From Ixodes scapularis (Eukaryota; Arthropoda; Arachnida; Ixodida; Ixodidae): DNA of 64,000 bases. Shown piece by piece: positions 33,681-44,407 of the stretch. The position numbers were made by a program, and so were the translations under genes. The notes below the pieces were generated by a model. It was given only the letters and a program-made list of their open reading frames with translations. It was not told where the DNA came from and made no database searches. Every line of letters begins with the position of its first letter. The first letter of the stretch is position 1. The stretch is taken from positions 1,984,001-2,048,000 of the forward strand of contig NW_024609958.1 of assembly GCF_016920785.2 (NCBI RefSeq). Direction: 5' to 3'.

Positions 33681-36600
33681 CTAGATATGATCAACATATT
33701 GAAAACGGAGTTCAATGCGAGAGTTGTGCACGTGTAGGTATCGGCAGGACCAGCGCCGCAGGAACTCCTGCTCTCCAAGGAGGAACAGTTGCGTTTCGAG
33801 GTGGGACACGAGCTCCCGCCGTAGCCTGAACAGAAGCGGCCAGAGCGCGCGCAGCCTCCGTCCCTGTCCCACGGCGCAGCACCGGTTTCGCCACAGGACG
33901 TACTCGCTCGCGGCGAGCAGAAGGCACGCGAAGAGCCCCGAAGGACATCGTCCGCGCAGGAGGTAAAGTGCCACGCCCAGCCCCCGAAAGCTAGAGCGAA
34001 CGACCCGCCAGAACGGGCGCGTCACCACACACTCCGACACAACATGCACGTTCGTCTCTCGGGCGTCGCAGTTCGGGCACTGATCGGTGCGACACACGCC
34101 CCACCGAAGTAGCCGGTCTCGTGTGGGAAGCACTCCCCAGCCTCGCTGCCACTCGAAGTCTCGAAGGTGTCCTGGAAGGTTGGAGGATGTGAGGCGGACC
34201 CATGGGAACGAATCCGAGAGTCCAATCTGCACGGGAGTGAGCTGTGGTTCCAACAGGGCCTGGGCGAGGCGTGACGCTGGTGTTGTCGTGATGTCCAGTT
34301 GAGGCGCCTGCTCCACGAGGCGGCGATACAGCTGAAGCGCCTTCCAGTAAGCCGGCGGCGGTGTCTCAGCACAGGCACCCGACGGGCCGGTGAGGTCGAC
34401 ACCCAGGTCTCGGCGGGAGTGCCCCACGAAGTAGAGAGCGAGAGATCTGGCCGGGTTCTCAGCCTCGTGTAGGATCATGAGCATGGTCTTCAGCTGGAGT
34501 AGCGCGGGCGTGCCATCCACGCAGGGGAAGCCCCATCCTCCCTTCTCGCGTGGGAGGGAGAGCACCTGACGGGTGACGAGCTCGGTTTTATTCATCCAGA
34601 AGAACCTGAACAAGGAACTTCGCACTTGCCTGGTGAAGCTACGCGGCGGTACTACCACCTGCGCTAGGTACCAGAGGCGCCCGCAGAACACAGAGTGGGC
34701 CAGATACCGGCGCTCGGCCATGGGGAGAGCGTAGTCGCGGGCGCGATCCACACTTGCCGTGATGTCGCGCGCAAGGCGGGTCCACATCTCGGGTGAGATT
34801 CCCATCGCGTTGTACGTTACGCCCAGTATCTTCACCACGGCAGCCGCCGGGAGCGGGGAAGCTGGGTCTGGTGGGCGGTTAACCCACAACGCTCTACTCT
34901 TTTCCTCGTTGAGGCGTGCCCCCGAGAGCGACCCGTACGTCGCGAAGACCTGAAGCGCCGCGCCAAGGTCGTCAGCGTCGCGTAGGTACAGCGTGATGTC
35001 GTCGGCGTACGCAGTCGCCTTCACATCGCCGCTGCCGGGGAGAGGGAGGCCGCGTACCAGGGAGCACCGGTCGATGTTGGCGAGGAACGGCTCGAGCGAC
35101 AGGACGAAGAGGAGCGGCGAGAGTGGGCAGCCCTGGCGTACGCCTCGCGTGACGGGGAAGCTGGCCACCACGCGGCCGTCCACGCACAGATTACTTTTCA
35201 TGCCAGCGTACAGGACCTCGAAGAGGCGAACACCCTCCGGGGGGAAACCAAAGGCGTCAAGCGTGGCGAAAAGGAAGGGGTGCTCAACCCGGTCGAACGC
35301 TTTCGCCTGGCCCAGGGAGGCGATCAAACCCCTGGCGCAGCGGGAGTTCGTGTAGTGAAGCACGTCCCTCGTGAGCGATGACAATGTGTGGACGCTGCGG
35401 CCCACGACCGAACACGTCTGGCGCGTTGTTACAATGTCCGGGAGGATGTCATGCAGCCGTTGTGCAAGCATCGAAGCGAGCAGCTTGTAACTTGTGTTGA
35501 GCAAAGTGATGGGTCGCCACGCCCCTGGTTCGCTGGGGTCTCTTCCCTCCTTCGGTAACAGGATTATCCTGCCCTGCCGGAAGGACTCCGGCAGGCGGAG
35601 CTCCGTGAAGAAGATGCGGAGGACTGCACACACATGCTCCCCCAGCACATCCCAGAATGTGCGGTAAAACTCGGTCGGGAATCCATCCGGGCCCGGCGCA
35701 GATCCAGTCTTCATTTTCAGGAGAGCGTTGTGAACCTCCTCTGCATTGGGAGGCTTGAACAGCTGATCGCCAGTGGTGGCTGGAACTTTGGGGAGGTCGT
35801 GCAAGAAAGGGTGCATGGCCAGGGTCACGCGGTCTATCGTTGACTCCGAAGTCGCCAGGGCCTCGAAGTGGGAGCTGAAGCTTGGGACAGAAGGTTGGAC
35901 AGGCGGAGGCGTCAACGGAGGAACTGGAACGGGCGGGACTCGCCGCTCCTTCACCTGTGTGCGATGTGTGTAGCGAAGCACTTCGGGGTGTAAGGAGGGT
36001 CCGCCCCTCCCCTGAAGAACTGTCGCTGCTGTCGTCGACGCCCGTAGTAGGCGTTGGTACCGATCGAGGAGCTGCGACAGGTAGCCCCTCATAAGAGGAG
36101 CCCCAGCGCCCCCGCTACGTACGATGCGGATTCGCAGCGATGTTTCGCGGAGCTCTTCAACTTGCCGCTGGCGCAGGGCACGGCCCTCCGTCACGCACGC
36201 CACCCGCCAGGTTTCCAGAAGGTGGTCCCAGTTCGCTGGATCTGGCGTCACTCCATGTAGAGACCGGCGCAAAACTTCTTTCAGGCGGTCGCGGCTCGTC
36301 GGGTCCTGCAGGACGCGGGAGTCCAAGCGCCAGAAGCGTTGGTGCCCGGCCGAGGGAGCCAGACAGAGCTCCGCTAGCACTGGCCGGTGGTCTGAGATGT
36401 GACCGATGGCGGGTGGGAAGTTCACAGCCCCACAAGCTTGAACGGCTGAGGCCAGGGTCTCGGTGACGTAGACCCTGTCCAGGCGGCTGCTTGACCCACC
36501 ACGTTGCCAGGTGTGCTCGAAAGTAGCACCGTGGAGGAGGGTCCAGCAGTCCACCAAGTCGAAATGTCCAATCAGCCGTCTCAATTCGCGGGCGTTCCAT

Positions 36601-37100
36601 GTAGAGCGGCCGTACCCTGGTCCCCTGACGTCGCGCCGGGTGTCGACGACGCAGTTGAAATCTCCGAGTACCAGGCAGTGCCGTGCGTCGAGGAGGTGAA
36701 CATCCAAGTTCTTGTAGAATGCCGTGGAGTGCGAGCGTTGTGCCGGGGCGTAAACACACACGGTGCGAAAACGGGCGGCGTCCAGAAAAAAATCGAATGT
36801 GATGAATCGGCCATCGGGGTCAAAGCAGCACGAGCTTTGCCGCATGAGCGCGCGATTAAAAATAATAATTCCTACCCCGGAGCTCCGGGTAGTAGCAAAG
36901 GAGAAGAAACAATCCACTGCATAACGTTGCTTGAAGAGGGTGACGTCGCGTTGCCTAACAAAATTTGTCTCCTGGAGAAAGAGAAAGTCGCAACCGACAG
37001 TCCGGGCAAGCTGGAGAACCTCCACTTGTTTGGTCGCACTGCGAAACCCCTGGACATTCAGGGTGAGGACCCGTAGCCGTGCGAAGAGGAGGAAAATGAG
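33681..37100 (-). CDS. LINE ORF2 (APE endonuclease-reverse transcriptase), RT motif A mutated
   Basis: Open from 37,100 (after TGA at 37,103-37,101) to 33,681, more than 1,130 codons, with no ATG near the beginning. The endonuclease needs the LTLNVQGF segment at about 37,060, so translation would have to begin at a non-AUG codon, by reinitiation, or from a lost ATG. The APE domain has NVQGF, LFLQETN, LGDFNCV, SRLDRVYV and SDHRPV. The RT has RPITLLNTSYKLLASML, ASLGQAKAFDRV, TRGVRQGCPLSPLLF and TAYADDITLYL. The C-terminus carries a zinc-binding C-x2-C-x7-HVV-x2-EC region. Motif A should read D-x-x-KAFD; the first Asp is Gly (GGC at 35,312-35,310), so the RT is probably dead. Motifs fit Tx1/L1-clade LINEs. 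Confidence 0.9.
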   Translation of the reverse strand, partial: LIFLLFARLRVLTLNVQGFRSATKQVEVLQLARTVGCDFLFLQETNFVRQRDVTLFKQRYAVDCFFSFATTRSSGVGIIIFNRALMRQSSCCFDPDGRFITFDFFLDAARFRTVCVYAPAQRSHSTAFYKNLDVHLLDARHCLVLGDFNCVVDTRRDVRGPGYGRSTWNARELRRLIGHFDLVDCWTLLHGATFEHTWQRGGSSSRLDRVYVTETLASAVQACGAVNFPPAIGHISDHRPVLAELCLAPSAGHQRFWRLDSRVLQDPTSRDRLKEVLRRSLHGVTPDPANWDHLLETWRVACVTEGRALRQRQVEELRETSLRIRIVRSGGAGAPLMRGYLSQLLDRYQRLLRASTTAATVLQGRGGPSLHPEVLRYTHRTQVKERRVPPVPVPPLTPPPVQPSVPSFSSHFEALATSESTIDRVTLAMHPFLHDLPKVPATTGDQLFKPPNAEEVHNALLKMKTGSAPGPDGFPTEFYRTFWDVLGEHVCAVLRIFFTELRLPESFRQGRIILLPKEGRDPSEPGAWRPITLLNTSYKLLASMLAQRLHDILPDIVTTRQTCSVVGRSVHTLSSLTRDVLHYTNSRCARGLIASLGQAKAFDRVEHPFLFATLDAFGFPPEGVRLFEVLYAGMKSNLCVDGRVVASFPVTRGVRQGCPLSPLLFVLSLEPFLANIDRCSLVRGLPLPGSGDVKATAYADDITLYLRDADDLGAALQVFATYGSLSGARLNEEKSRALWVNRPPDPASPLPAAAVVKILGVTYNAMGISPEMWTRLARDITASVDRARDYALPMAERRYLAHSVFCGRLWYLAQVVVPPRSFTRQVRSSLFRFFWMNKTELVTRQVLSLPREKGGWGFPCVDGTPALLQLKTMLMILHEAENPARSLALYFVGHSRRDLGVDLTGPSGACAETPPPAYWKALQLYRRLVEQAPQLDITTTPASRLAQALLEPQLTPVQIGLSDSFPWVRLTSSNLPGHLRDFEWQRGWGVLPTRDRLLRWGVCRTDQCPNCDARETNVHVVSECVVTRPFWRVVRSSFRGLGVALYLLRGRCPSGLFACLLLAASEYVLWRNRCCAVGQGRRLRALWPLLFRLRRELVSHLETQLFLLGEQEFLRRWSCRYLHVHNSRIELRFQYVDHI

Positions 37101-37114
37101 TCACCGGCACTTCG

Positions 37115-38530
37115 TTAATCCGAGGGTGTTCCGGACGATGGCTGGCTGCTGGGGCTTCCAGTGGGCGAAGGGGAGTCGTTCCGCGAGCGCTTGAGGCGAG
37201 CTGCTGCGGCCGGGATGCCTTGCGGGGTCGCGAACTCGTCGCTGCTGGAAAGGACACGCTTCCCTTCCTCAGCACCACCGTGTCGGCTGCGACTGCGGCT
37301 GCGAAGTCTCCGCGGTTCCAGGCTTGCGTTGCGGCGGCGTTCACGGTAACGCGGTCTTGAGCGGGTTTCCACTCCTTTCGCGGCGTCCCCGGCGGCGTCC
37401 CCGGCGGCATCCCCGGCGATCTCGTGGATGACGAGGCGTTCCTCGTCCGAGCCCTCCGTGAGGTCGCTCCAGTTGAGGCTCGGACTGGACTGAAATTCCG
37501 GCGCAGTCGGAGACTCAAGTTGTATCGGCTCTTCATCGGAGCTGGCGTTTGAGGGGAGTGGAACGCTAGGCTTAGCGTTGCTCAGAAATGTGGTTGCCGG
37601 TGCGTTCGAAAGTATGGCTACTGGCGCGTTCGAATCTTCACCTGTGGCCATGGAGGTAGCCGGCGTGGGTTGCGGTGTCGCCGCATCAAGCTCAGGCGAG
37701 GTTGTCTCAGTGGGCTCGGACGGGGAGGGCACGGTAGACTCGGTGGGGCCGACGGCGGGTGTCGGGGCGGGTGCGTTCGACGCTGCAGGTGCGGGGGTGG
37801 CAGGGGGTCCATCCCGAGGGGTCGATGTCAGGGCCGGGAACTCGTCCGGGCTCTGGCCGGCCACGGAGGAGTAGGTGCGACGTTGGGGGCAGTCCACCGT
37901 CGCGTGGGCCGCCCCGCAGCGTCCACAACCAGCCGCGCATCCGGCTGAGTCGTGGCCGAAAGCGGCGCAGCGGGTGCAGTAGGGCACATTGCAGGCCGCC
38001 TTGATGTGGCCCTCTCGCTGGCACCGTCGGCATACGCGTCGGAGGCCGCGGTAGTCAAAAGTTGCCCGATGCCCGGAGACGCGGAGGAAGTTCGGGACAG
38101 GCGTCGCCTCTTTCATCTCCATGCGAATGTAGCGCGTGCCCGTCCGCAGGGTCGGGTGGTCTTGATACACTCCAAAACGGATGTCCAGGACCTTCCCGTA
38201 AGGTGCGAGGGCAGCGGCGAGCGCTTCGCTCTTGACGTAGACCGGCAAGAAGAGGCATGTAATGGCTGTTACTTGCGGTCCGACGGGGACGATTGGAACG
38301 AGGGTTCCACCGATGCTCAGGGCGCCGGCGTTTACGATGCGGCTCATGGCCGACGACGAGGTGACGGACAATTGGAAGTTGGTTGCTCCCAGGTGTTGCA
38401 CAGAAAACAATTCGGCGGTGCCGACAATGCCCGTGGCCGCGTCGAAGATAGAATCCACAGACGCGCCCGGCGGACAAGAGACATCGAAGGTCAAAGCCTT
38501 CGTTGGCTGGGGCGGGGACGCTGGGTGCAT
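37115..38530 (-). CDS. LINE ORF1 (gag-like, three CCHC knuckles)
   Basis: 471 codons from ATG at 38,530 to TAA at 37,115. The N-terminal half has a compact domain (about residues 90-165, VYVKSEALAAALAPYGKVLDIRFG) that resembles an RRM-like fold of LINE gag proteins. Then come zinc knuckles C167-x2-C-x4-H-x4-C180, C185-x2-C-x4-H-x4-C198 and C202-x2-C-x3-H-x4-C214. After that is a long Pro/Thr/Ser-rich linker and an Arg-rich stretch (about 395-430). Such proteins bind the LINE RNA. The stop is 15 bases before the ORF2 open frame begins, in another frame. Confidence 0.85.
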   Translation of the reverse strand: MHPASPPQPTKALTFDVSCPPGASVDSIFDAATGIVGTAELFSVQHLGATNFQLSVTSSSAMSRIVNAGALSIGGTLVPIVPVGPQVTAITCLFLPVYVKSEALAAALAPYGKVLDIRFGVYQDHPTLRTGTRYIRMEMKEATPVPNFLRVSGHRATFDYRGLRRVCRRCQREGHIKAACNVPYCTRCAAFGHDSAGCAAGCGRCGAAHATVDCPQRRTYSSVAGQSPDEFPALTSTPRDGPPATPAPAASNAPAPTPAVGPTESTVPSPSEPTETTSPELDAATPQPTPATSMATGEDSNAPVAILSNAPATTFLSNAKPSVPLPSNASSDEEPIQLESPTAPEFQSSPSLNWSDLTEGSDEERLVIHEIAGDAAGDAAGDAAKGVETRSRPRYRERRRNASLEPRRLRSRSRSRHGGAEEGKRVLSSSDEFATPQGIPAAAARLKRSRNDSPSPTGSPSSQPSSGTPSD

Positions 38531-38825
38531 GACGCACCTGAAGCAACCCCGGCCAGAGACGACCGGTCCGGGGTTGCAGACGAAAAGATGCTACACGTCG
38601 AACGATACTACAGAGGCCGGTTCTCACATGCAGCGAAGCGCTGATGCAACACTGCTCACGTGCCGTGAGGTACTTATCGTATGCCATGAGCAACAGTTTT
38701 GACGGTGCGATACAAAGCTGGTGAACGCTCCCGTCGGCACGTGCTTAGCACGAGGTCAGCGCTATGCTTGTTGTACTCCGCTGCATGTGTGAACAGGCCT
38801 TTAGAAACTCGTTGTCTGAAGGCAC

Positions 38826-39148
38826 TACTCGTCACATGGGGGGGATCGGTGGCCGAGTGGTCTAGCGCACACCAGCTCGGAGCACGTGGAGCGAAAGCTC
38901 GCGCTGCAGAACCTAGGGATCCTGGGTTCGAGCCCCACCCCTGCCCGTTTCGATCTGGATGAGCATCGTACCGGCGTGCGGTCGTGTATCACTACTGCGT
39001 GACGCACGTTAAAGACCCCAGGCTAGCGGTTTGTACCGCACTGGCTAAATTTCTCATCTACAGCTGGGAGACTCGTCGCCCCTGTGAGGCAGACCAAGTT
39101 CTAGGCTGTATAAACACACACACAACCCAATTTTTTACTCGTCACATG
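38826..39148 (+). mobile_element. tRNA-derived SINE (Ruka-like) with 13-bp TSD
   Basis: The SINE spans 38,839-39,135 and is flanked by TACTCGTCACATG at 38,826-38,838 and 39,136-39,148. The head resembles a class II (Ser/Leu-type) tRNA: box A-like TGGCCGAGTGG at about 38,850-38,860 and box B GGTTCGAGCC at 38,925-38,934. A non-tRNA body with GTTAAAGACCCCAGG follows, and the tail has ACACACACAACCC and a T run. This layout matches the Ruka SINE known from ixodid ticks, named from memory. An intact TSD suggests a relatively recent insertion. Confidence 0.9.
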
Positions 39149-39880
39149 CTCGGTGGCTCGAAAGTTCAAAGCTATGTCTTTTCGACTTAAATAACTGTGT
39201 CATTGGTAAAAAATAATCAATAAATAAACATAACAATAAATGCAAAAATAAAAAGCTGGCGAGAAAAAAAAAACTATCAAGAACCCGCCGGAAGTGTTGT
39301 ATTCTTGCATATTCAGAGGCCCAGAACTATGAAACAAGTTTCTCCTACCAAAATGTGTACAGGCCAAAAGAAACACGTCCCGAAAACGTAAAATTAGAAA
39401 AAAACAAAAACATTTATGACGCGCTGAACTTGAACAATTTTAGAAATCTTCCCCCATCAGTTAATTTATTCCTCAACATGAAAAAAACAATATATATATA
39501 TATTATTTTGTATTCTGCAGATGGTAATGATATGTACTGTCTCTGGTGTTAATTTAAATGCCATACCCAAACAATGTAGGCAAAAAAATTACGAAGTTTA
39601 GGGCATTATTGTCCGTAGGGACATGTTTGGATATTTATTCGAAACTCGTCTCGAACAACAATAATCATATTTTAAGACGACACTCACCTAGGCTATAACG
39701 CGCTTCAAATATGGCAGAAACGAGAATTGTCAAAAACCCGTCGTCCTTCCTCGCTCCTTCGGGAATCTATTTTTCTAGAACCAAGCATGCCAGATGATTG
39801 AAATAAACGGCATTGTCTTTCGCAAGGAATGCGGCACCCCATGTAAAATTGCGAGAAAAAAAATTACGAATGTACTTCAC
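39149..39880. other. No recognisable gene
   Basis: AT-rich unassigned DNA with a short TA repeat near 39,490-39,502. Confidence 0.6.
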
Positions 39881-40938
39881 CCCTATTGGAAAACCCCAAT
39901 ATAAACAGCGTATTATGGATATTGGTAAACAATATCTTTTTATTGTATTGCAATACAATATAGACAGTGTATTGGAAAACATTACATTTATTGTATTGTA
40001 TTACAATAAGGATTTGTTATGGGATTCCAATATCCATAATACGCGAAAATATTGGAATCCAATACCGTATAAACCCTTATTGGATCCCCATGTGTCGTAT
40101 GGGGATCCAATAAGGGTTTACGATTCCAATATACTCAGCGTATTATGGATATTGGAATCCAATATATTATATCGGCTACCAATAAAACTATATGCGAGCT
40201 GGAATATCACGTTCAGCACGACATTTCTTTGCAACGCAGTCTCTTCTTGTGTGTATTTCTGAGTGATAAAATAAAAAGTGTTGTTGTTGTCAAATTATGA
40301 ATAAAGAAGCAAAACACTGGGCTTATCCATACCAAATATATTTAACATATTCCTGAACTGGAGGATCTGGCATTTACTGCAAAAGAAAGTTAATTGTTTA
40401 GTACCCTCATTCAAAAACTTGCTGTTTGAAAACAGAATGTGAAATCCTCACCTTTTAATGAAAGCAGCACCTGCTAGCTGTAGCCATATAGAAACTGAAA
40501 AATAAAAATTTGTAATTAGTTCGCAACAAGTAGCAATCCTTCACTAAGCCAAATAGATTCAAAATTATGTCTGCGCGTTTGATTGTGGAAAAATAAGCTT
40601 CCATTCCACTGCCACGGATCATTCTGAGCGCCGTCAATTAAATAGACCTATCGGCTCGTCTGGCTTCACAGTTCCTGCTTTTCACCTAACTAAAGTATCT
40701 GGAATGCTCACCTTTGAGGAAAAACAAACTGGTGCTTGCTTGCTTGTAGGCCATGGAAACTGGAAGAGAGATTTGCAATTAGTTGCGTTCAAGTAGCAAT
40801 TACATTGAGTAGCCCCGTAAAGTACACTAAGTCGAAAAGATTAAAACAATTACATGCGCAGGACATAGATAACCTCTTGCAACGTAACTGGGCATACGTC
40901 AATGTCGCTCGCGTGTAGTACAGAAAAATAAGCTTCAA
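39881..40938 (+). repeat. 1,058-bp tandem unit, copy 1
   Basis: Starts CCCTATTGGAAAACCCC and is repeated at 40,939 with a 1,058-bp offset. It consists of a palindrome-rich AT block (about 39,881-40,205, many TATTGGAATCCAATA motifs), a middle block (to about 40,690) and a module (about 40,690-40,938) with GGAATGCTCACCTTTGAGG. The module also recurs in diverged form within the middle block (about 40,440-40,600). Confidence 0.85.
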
Positions 40939-41738
40939 CCCTATTGGAAAACCCCAATATAAACAGCGTATTATGGATATTGGTAAACAATATCTTTTTA
41001 TTGTATTGCAATACGATATGGACAGTGCATTGGAAAACATTACATTTATTGTATTGTATTACAATAAGGGTTTGTTATGGGATTCCAATATCCATAATAC
41101 GCTGAAAACATTGGAATCCAATACCGTATAAACACTTATTGGATCCCCATGTGTCTATGGGGATCCAATAAGGGTTTATGATTCCAGTGTACTTAGCGTA
41201 TTATGGATATTGGAATCCAATATATTATATCGGCTACCAATAAAACTATACACGAGTTGGAAAATCACGTTCAGCGCAGCATTTCTCCGCCACGCAGTCT
41301 CTTCTTGTGTGTATTTCTGAGTGATAAAATAAAAAATGTTGCTGTTGTCAAATTATGAATAAAGAAGTAAAACACTGCGCTTATCCATAGCAAATATATT
41401 TAACATATTCCTGAACTGGAGGATCTGGCAGTTACTGCAAAAGAAAGTTAATTGTTTAGGACCCTCATTCAAAAACTTGCTGTTTGAAAACAGAACGTGA
41501 AATCCTCACCTTTCAATGAAAACAGCACCAGCTAGCTGTAGCCATATAGAAGCTGCAAAATAAAAATTTGGGATTAGTTTGCAACAAGTAGCAATCCTTC
41601 ACTAAGCTGGATAGATTAAAAATTATGTCTGTGTTTGATTGCGGAAAGATAAGCTTCCATTCCACTGCCACGGGTCATTCTGAGCTCGGTCAATTAAATA
41701 CACCTATCCGCTCGTCTGGCTTCACAGTTCCTGCTTTG

Positions 41739-42772
41739 CACCTAACCACGGTGAAAGATAACACTCTTTAGGTGAGGATAAAGTCACTGGATCCTGGGAA
41801 AGTAGCGCCATTGCCTTCCCTACCTGCTAGCCGGACACAAACGGATACTAACATACAGACGACCAAAACCTCGCAAGGCGATTGGCTAATCGGCCTACGT
41901 TGCCATGGAAATCGCCATCTTGGTCCATTTAAATCTTCGAAGCTTTCAGGGGGTCGTTCTAACCAGTCGCGCCAAGATCACCATGGAGCATCATCGTACT
42001 GGAAGCGTTCCTCTTCAATATAAGAGTCGTTGGCACTTCGTATGCGCTCAACTTATTAATCAAGCCCATCTCCATAGATCTCTTACAATTACATTGTTTT
42101 CCTTGCGCATTTCAAGAGAGTAAACTTATTTTTCAGTGCCTCCAAGCACAGAAAAATAATGGTACGAACGTGTACGTCTGTTTCGCCGGTGTGTGGTTAG
42201 CAGAATCTCGGTATACAAAAAACGGCTCAATAAAGCTACCCGTCACCAGCGAATCTAGATAGACTCACCAAGAACGGAGGGGTCAAGGAGAAATTGCTCA
42301 TTTCATGGACCAAGATGGCGACCACACGCGGAGCTTGGCGTTACTTTCCCAGGATCCAGTGACTTTAGGTGAGGACACGCCGGGGCTGAACGCGCGGCGC
42401 GAGGAATCAAATAGTGTTCGTTCGACGGGCATCCGAAAGACTGCATCATTTGGCTGCCACCGTGCCCGCGACTGACAGTGTCACCGGCGGCCAAACGGCG
42501 GAACTGTGTGACAGCAAAAAAACAATATCTCGTTGTCATGACACCCCGGTACACCATGGTCTTTCCGCACGTGTGACAACCTCGCTGGAGCTCTGCGCGT
42601 GTGGTACATAAGGCGGCACGAGCCGTCTTGAACCTGCCCACGGGTCGACGAGTCACCTGCTGGCGTTGCTTGAAACCAAAGTGAGAGAGTGTGAAGAGCG
42701 AACTTCATCAGGCCGTGGCCAAGAGCGTGCTGTCCTCACCTGAAGAGTATTATCTTACACCGTGCACCTAAT
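41739..42772. mobile_element. hAT-like non-autonomous element in satellite unit
   Basis: The element spans 41,747-42,764, with inverted ends CACGGTGAAAGATAACACTC and (inverted) CACGGTGTAAGATAATACTC extending through TTYAGGTGAGGA. It is flanked by CACCTAAC (41,739-41,746) and CACCTAAT (42,765-42,772). Copy 1 of the tandem unit shows the empty site CACCTAACTAAAG near 40,685. A second inverted pair (AAAGTCACTGGATCCTGGGA near 41,780 against its inverse near 42,345) marks a nested or older inner element. No transposase seen. Confidence 0.85.
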
Positions 42773-43240
42773 TAAAGTATCTGGAATGCTCACCTTTGAG
42801 GAAAAACGAACTGGTGCTTGCTTGCTTGTAGGCCGTGGAAACTGGGACAAACTGGGAGAGAGATTTGCGATTAGTTGCGTTCAAGTAGCAATTACATTGA
42901 GTAGCCCCGTAAAGTACACTAAGTCGATAGGATGGAAGCTTGGGCGAGTTAGTGAACCATACTTGACGGTGACAGCGCAGCAAAATTAATCTCACACCAG
43001 ACACTCAGGAAGACAAGCACACGCGCTGAACTTACAACTCTTGTGTATTCGACTGCTTCATTTTTCTCTTCAACGTCTGGGTTGACTTTTTAGAACGTGA
43101 TAAGTAGAAGAAGTAGCACGAAATACAAAGGAAAATTCTAAAGAGAAGGCAAAAGAACAGTAAAAGAGAAGACAAATGAAGAAACGGAAAAAATATCTAA
43201 ACGAAACACTTTTCCAAATTGTCCCTCTCCCTCATCGCTA

Positions 43241-44386
43241 TCATTTAGATAGAAATTGGAGCTCTTTGGTCGACAGCGCTATAGAAGGACTACTTACAGA
43301 CTTGTCCTTCAGCTGTGCTATCCTTTCCGCTTCCATTATTTCTCTTGTCAATGCGTCTCTACTCCTACCTATTACAGAACAATTTTCAAAATGTGCTATA
43401 CAGCCACAATCGCGACAATGGATTCCCAAGTGTCCAGCTACGACTCGGTGGGTGTTATAAAAATGCTCTCTTAAACGATCATTCAAACACCTTCCAGTCT
43501 AGCCTACATACTCTCTACCACATGAGAGTGGGACAAAATATACGACTCCTTCAGTACAATTTACAAAGCTCTTTTGGTGCTTTTTCAAACAACGAACTTC
43601 CCGGTGTGCCGATCCATTTACCTTCCGGCACAGGCTTAGAAGCTTATTTGGTGCTGAAAAAGCAACATTAATGTTAATGCAGTTACCTATCTTTTTTAAA
43701 CCGTGCGAAACTTTATGTATATATGGAACAATGGCCGTCCTTTTCTTTTCTGTATTGCGTTTAGGTCGTTCACCCCATCTTATTCTCTTTAATAAATCCT
43801 CTGCAACGGCTGTAAGTAATGCACTAGGATATCCTGTTGATTTTAACCTGGCGACTTGAGCATCAAAGCTAACCTTAAGTGAATGAATACAAGACTTATT
43901 AAGCACACTGGTGAGACATAATTTAACAATGCCTCGCTTAACAAGCTTGGAGTGTGCTGACTGAAAATTAAGAGGTATCTTCCCTCTCGGTTTGTATGAC
44001 CAACATACATGATGCTCCGAAAAAATTAATCTGAGGTCCAAGAACCATAAGGAACCTTCTGTGGAGAGCTCATGAGTGATTTCTGGTGGATCTATACAGG
44101 ATTTACAACAGGAAAGAACATTAGAGACTAATATTTGAAAGTCCTTAGCTGCACAATCTAGCACAATCAAAAAATCATCTACAAAGCGAAACACCTTCAC
44201 AACAGAAGAAGCATCTAAGCTACGTGAAAGGATCCGGCCCCGATGCGCGAGGTAAAGGTTACTCAAAACTGGTACTATGCATGAACCAATGCATACCCCT
44301 GCTTTTTGGAGAAAGGTGTTACCTTCCCAACATGCAAATATAGATTTAAAATATACGGTGAGCAGTTCAAGGAAACCACCTTGCAA
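43241..44386 (-). pseudogene. PLE RT and GIY-YIG, left copy (5'-truncated)
   Basis: The minus strand codes the last part of the RT (VLSNLYL, then FRFVDDFLIV with the YxDD-like FVDD box, TEGSLWFLDL) and a linker. The GIY-YIG endonuclease then appears as EGVVYFVPLSCGREYVG. A frameshift near 43,490 separates it from LNDRLREHFYNTH and the Cys/His-rich GHLGIHCRDCGCIAHFENC. The first RT motifs are missing through 5' truncation. Confidence 0.85.
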
Positions 44387-44407
44387 AAATCCTGACGCAG
44401 TCTGAAA

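Larger units (their letters stand above)
33415..38690 (-). mobile_element. Two-ORF LINE, Tx1/L1-like, nearly full length
   Basis: Transcribed on the minus strand: 5' region (38,690-38,531), ORF1 (38,530-37,115), ORF2 (37,100-33,681), 3' UTR ending after AATAAA at about 33,427-33,421. Both ORFs are uninterrupted, so this is the youngest-looking autonomous element in the window. Its GC content and codon use differ sharply from the flanks. No clear TSD or poly-A tail was found at the 3' end, and the exact 5' end is unknown. Confidence 0.9.

Noticed and set aside
38849..38940. Functional tRNA gene
   Set aside because: Box A and box B are present, but the cloverleaf does not close and the sequence continues as a SINE body with its own TSD.
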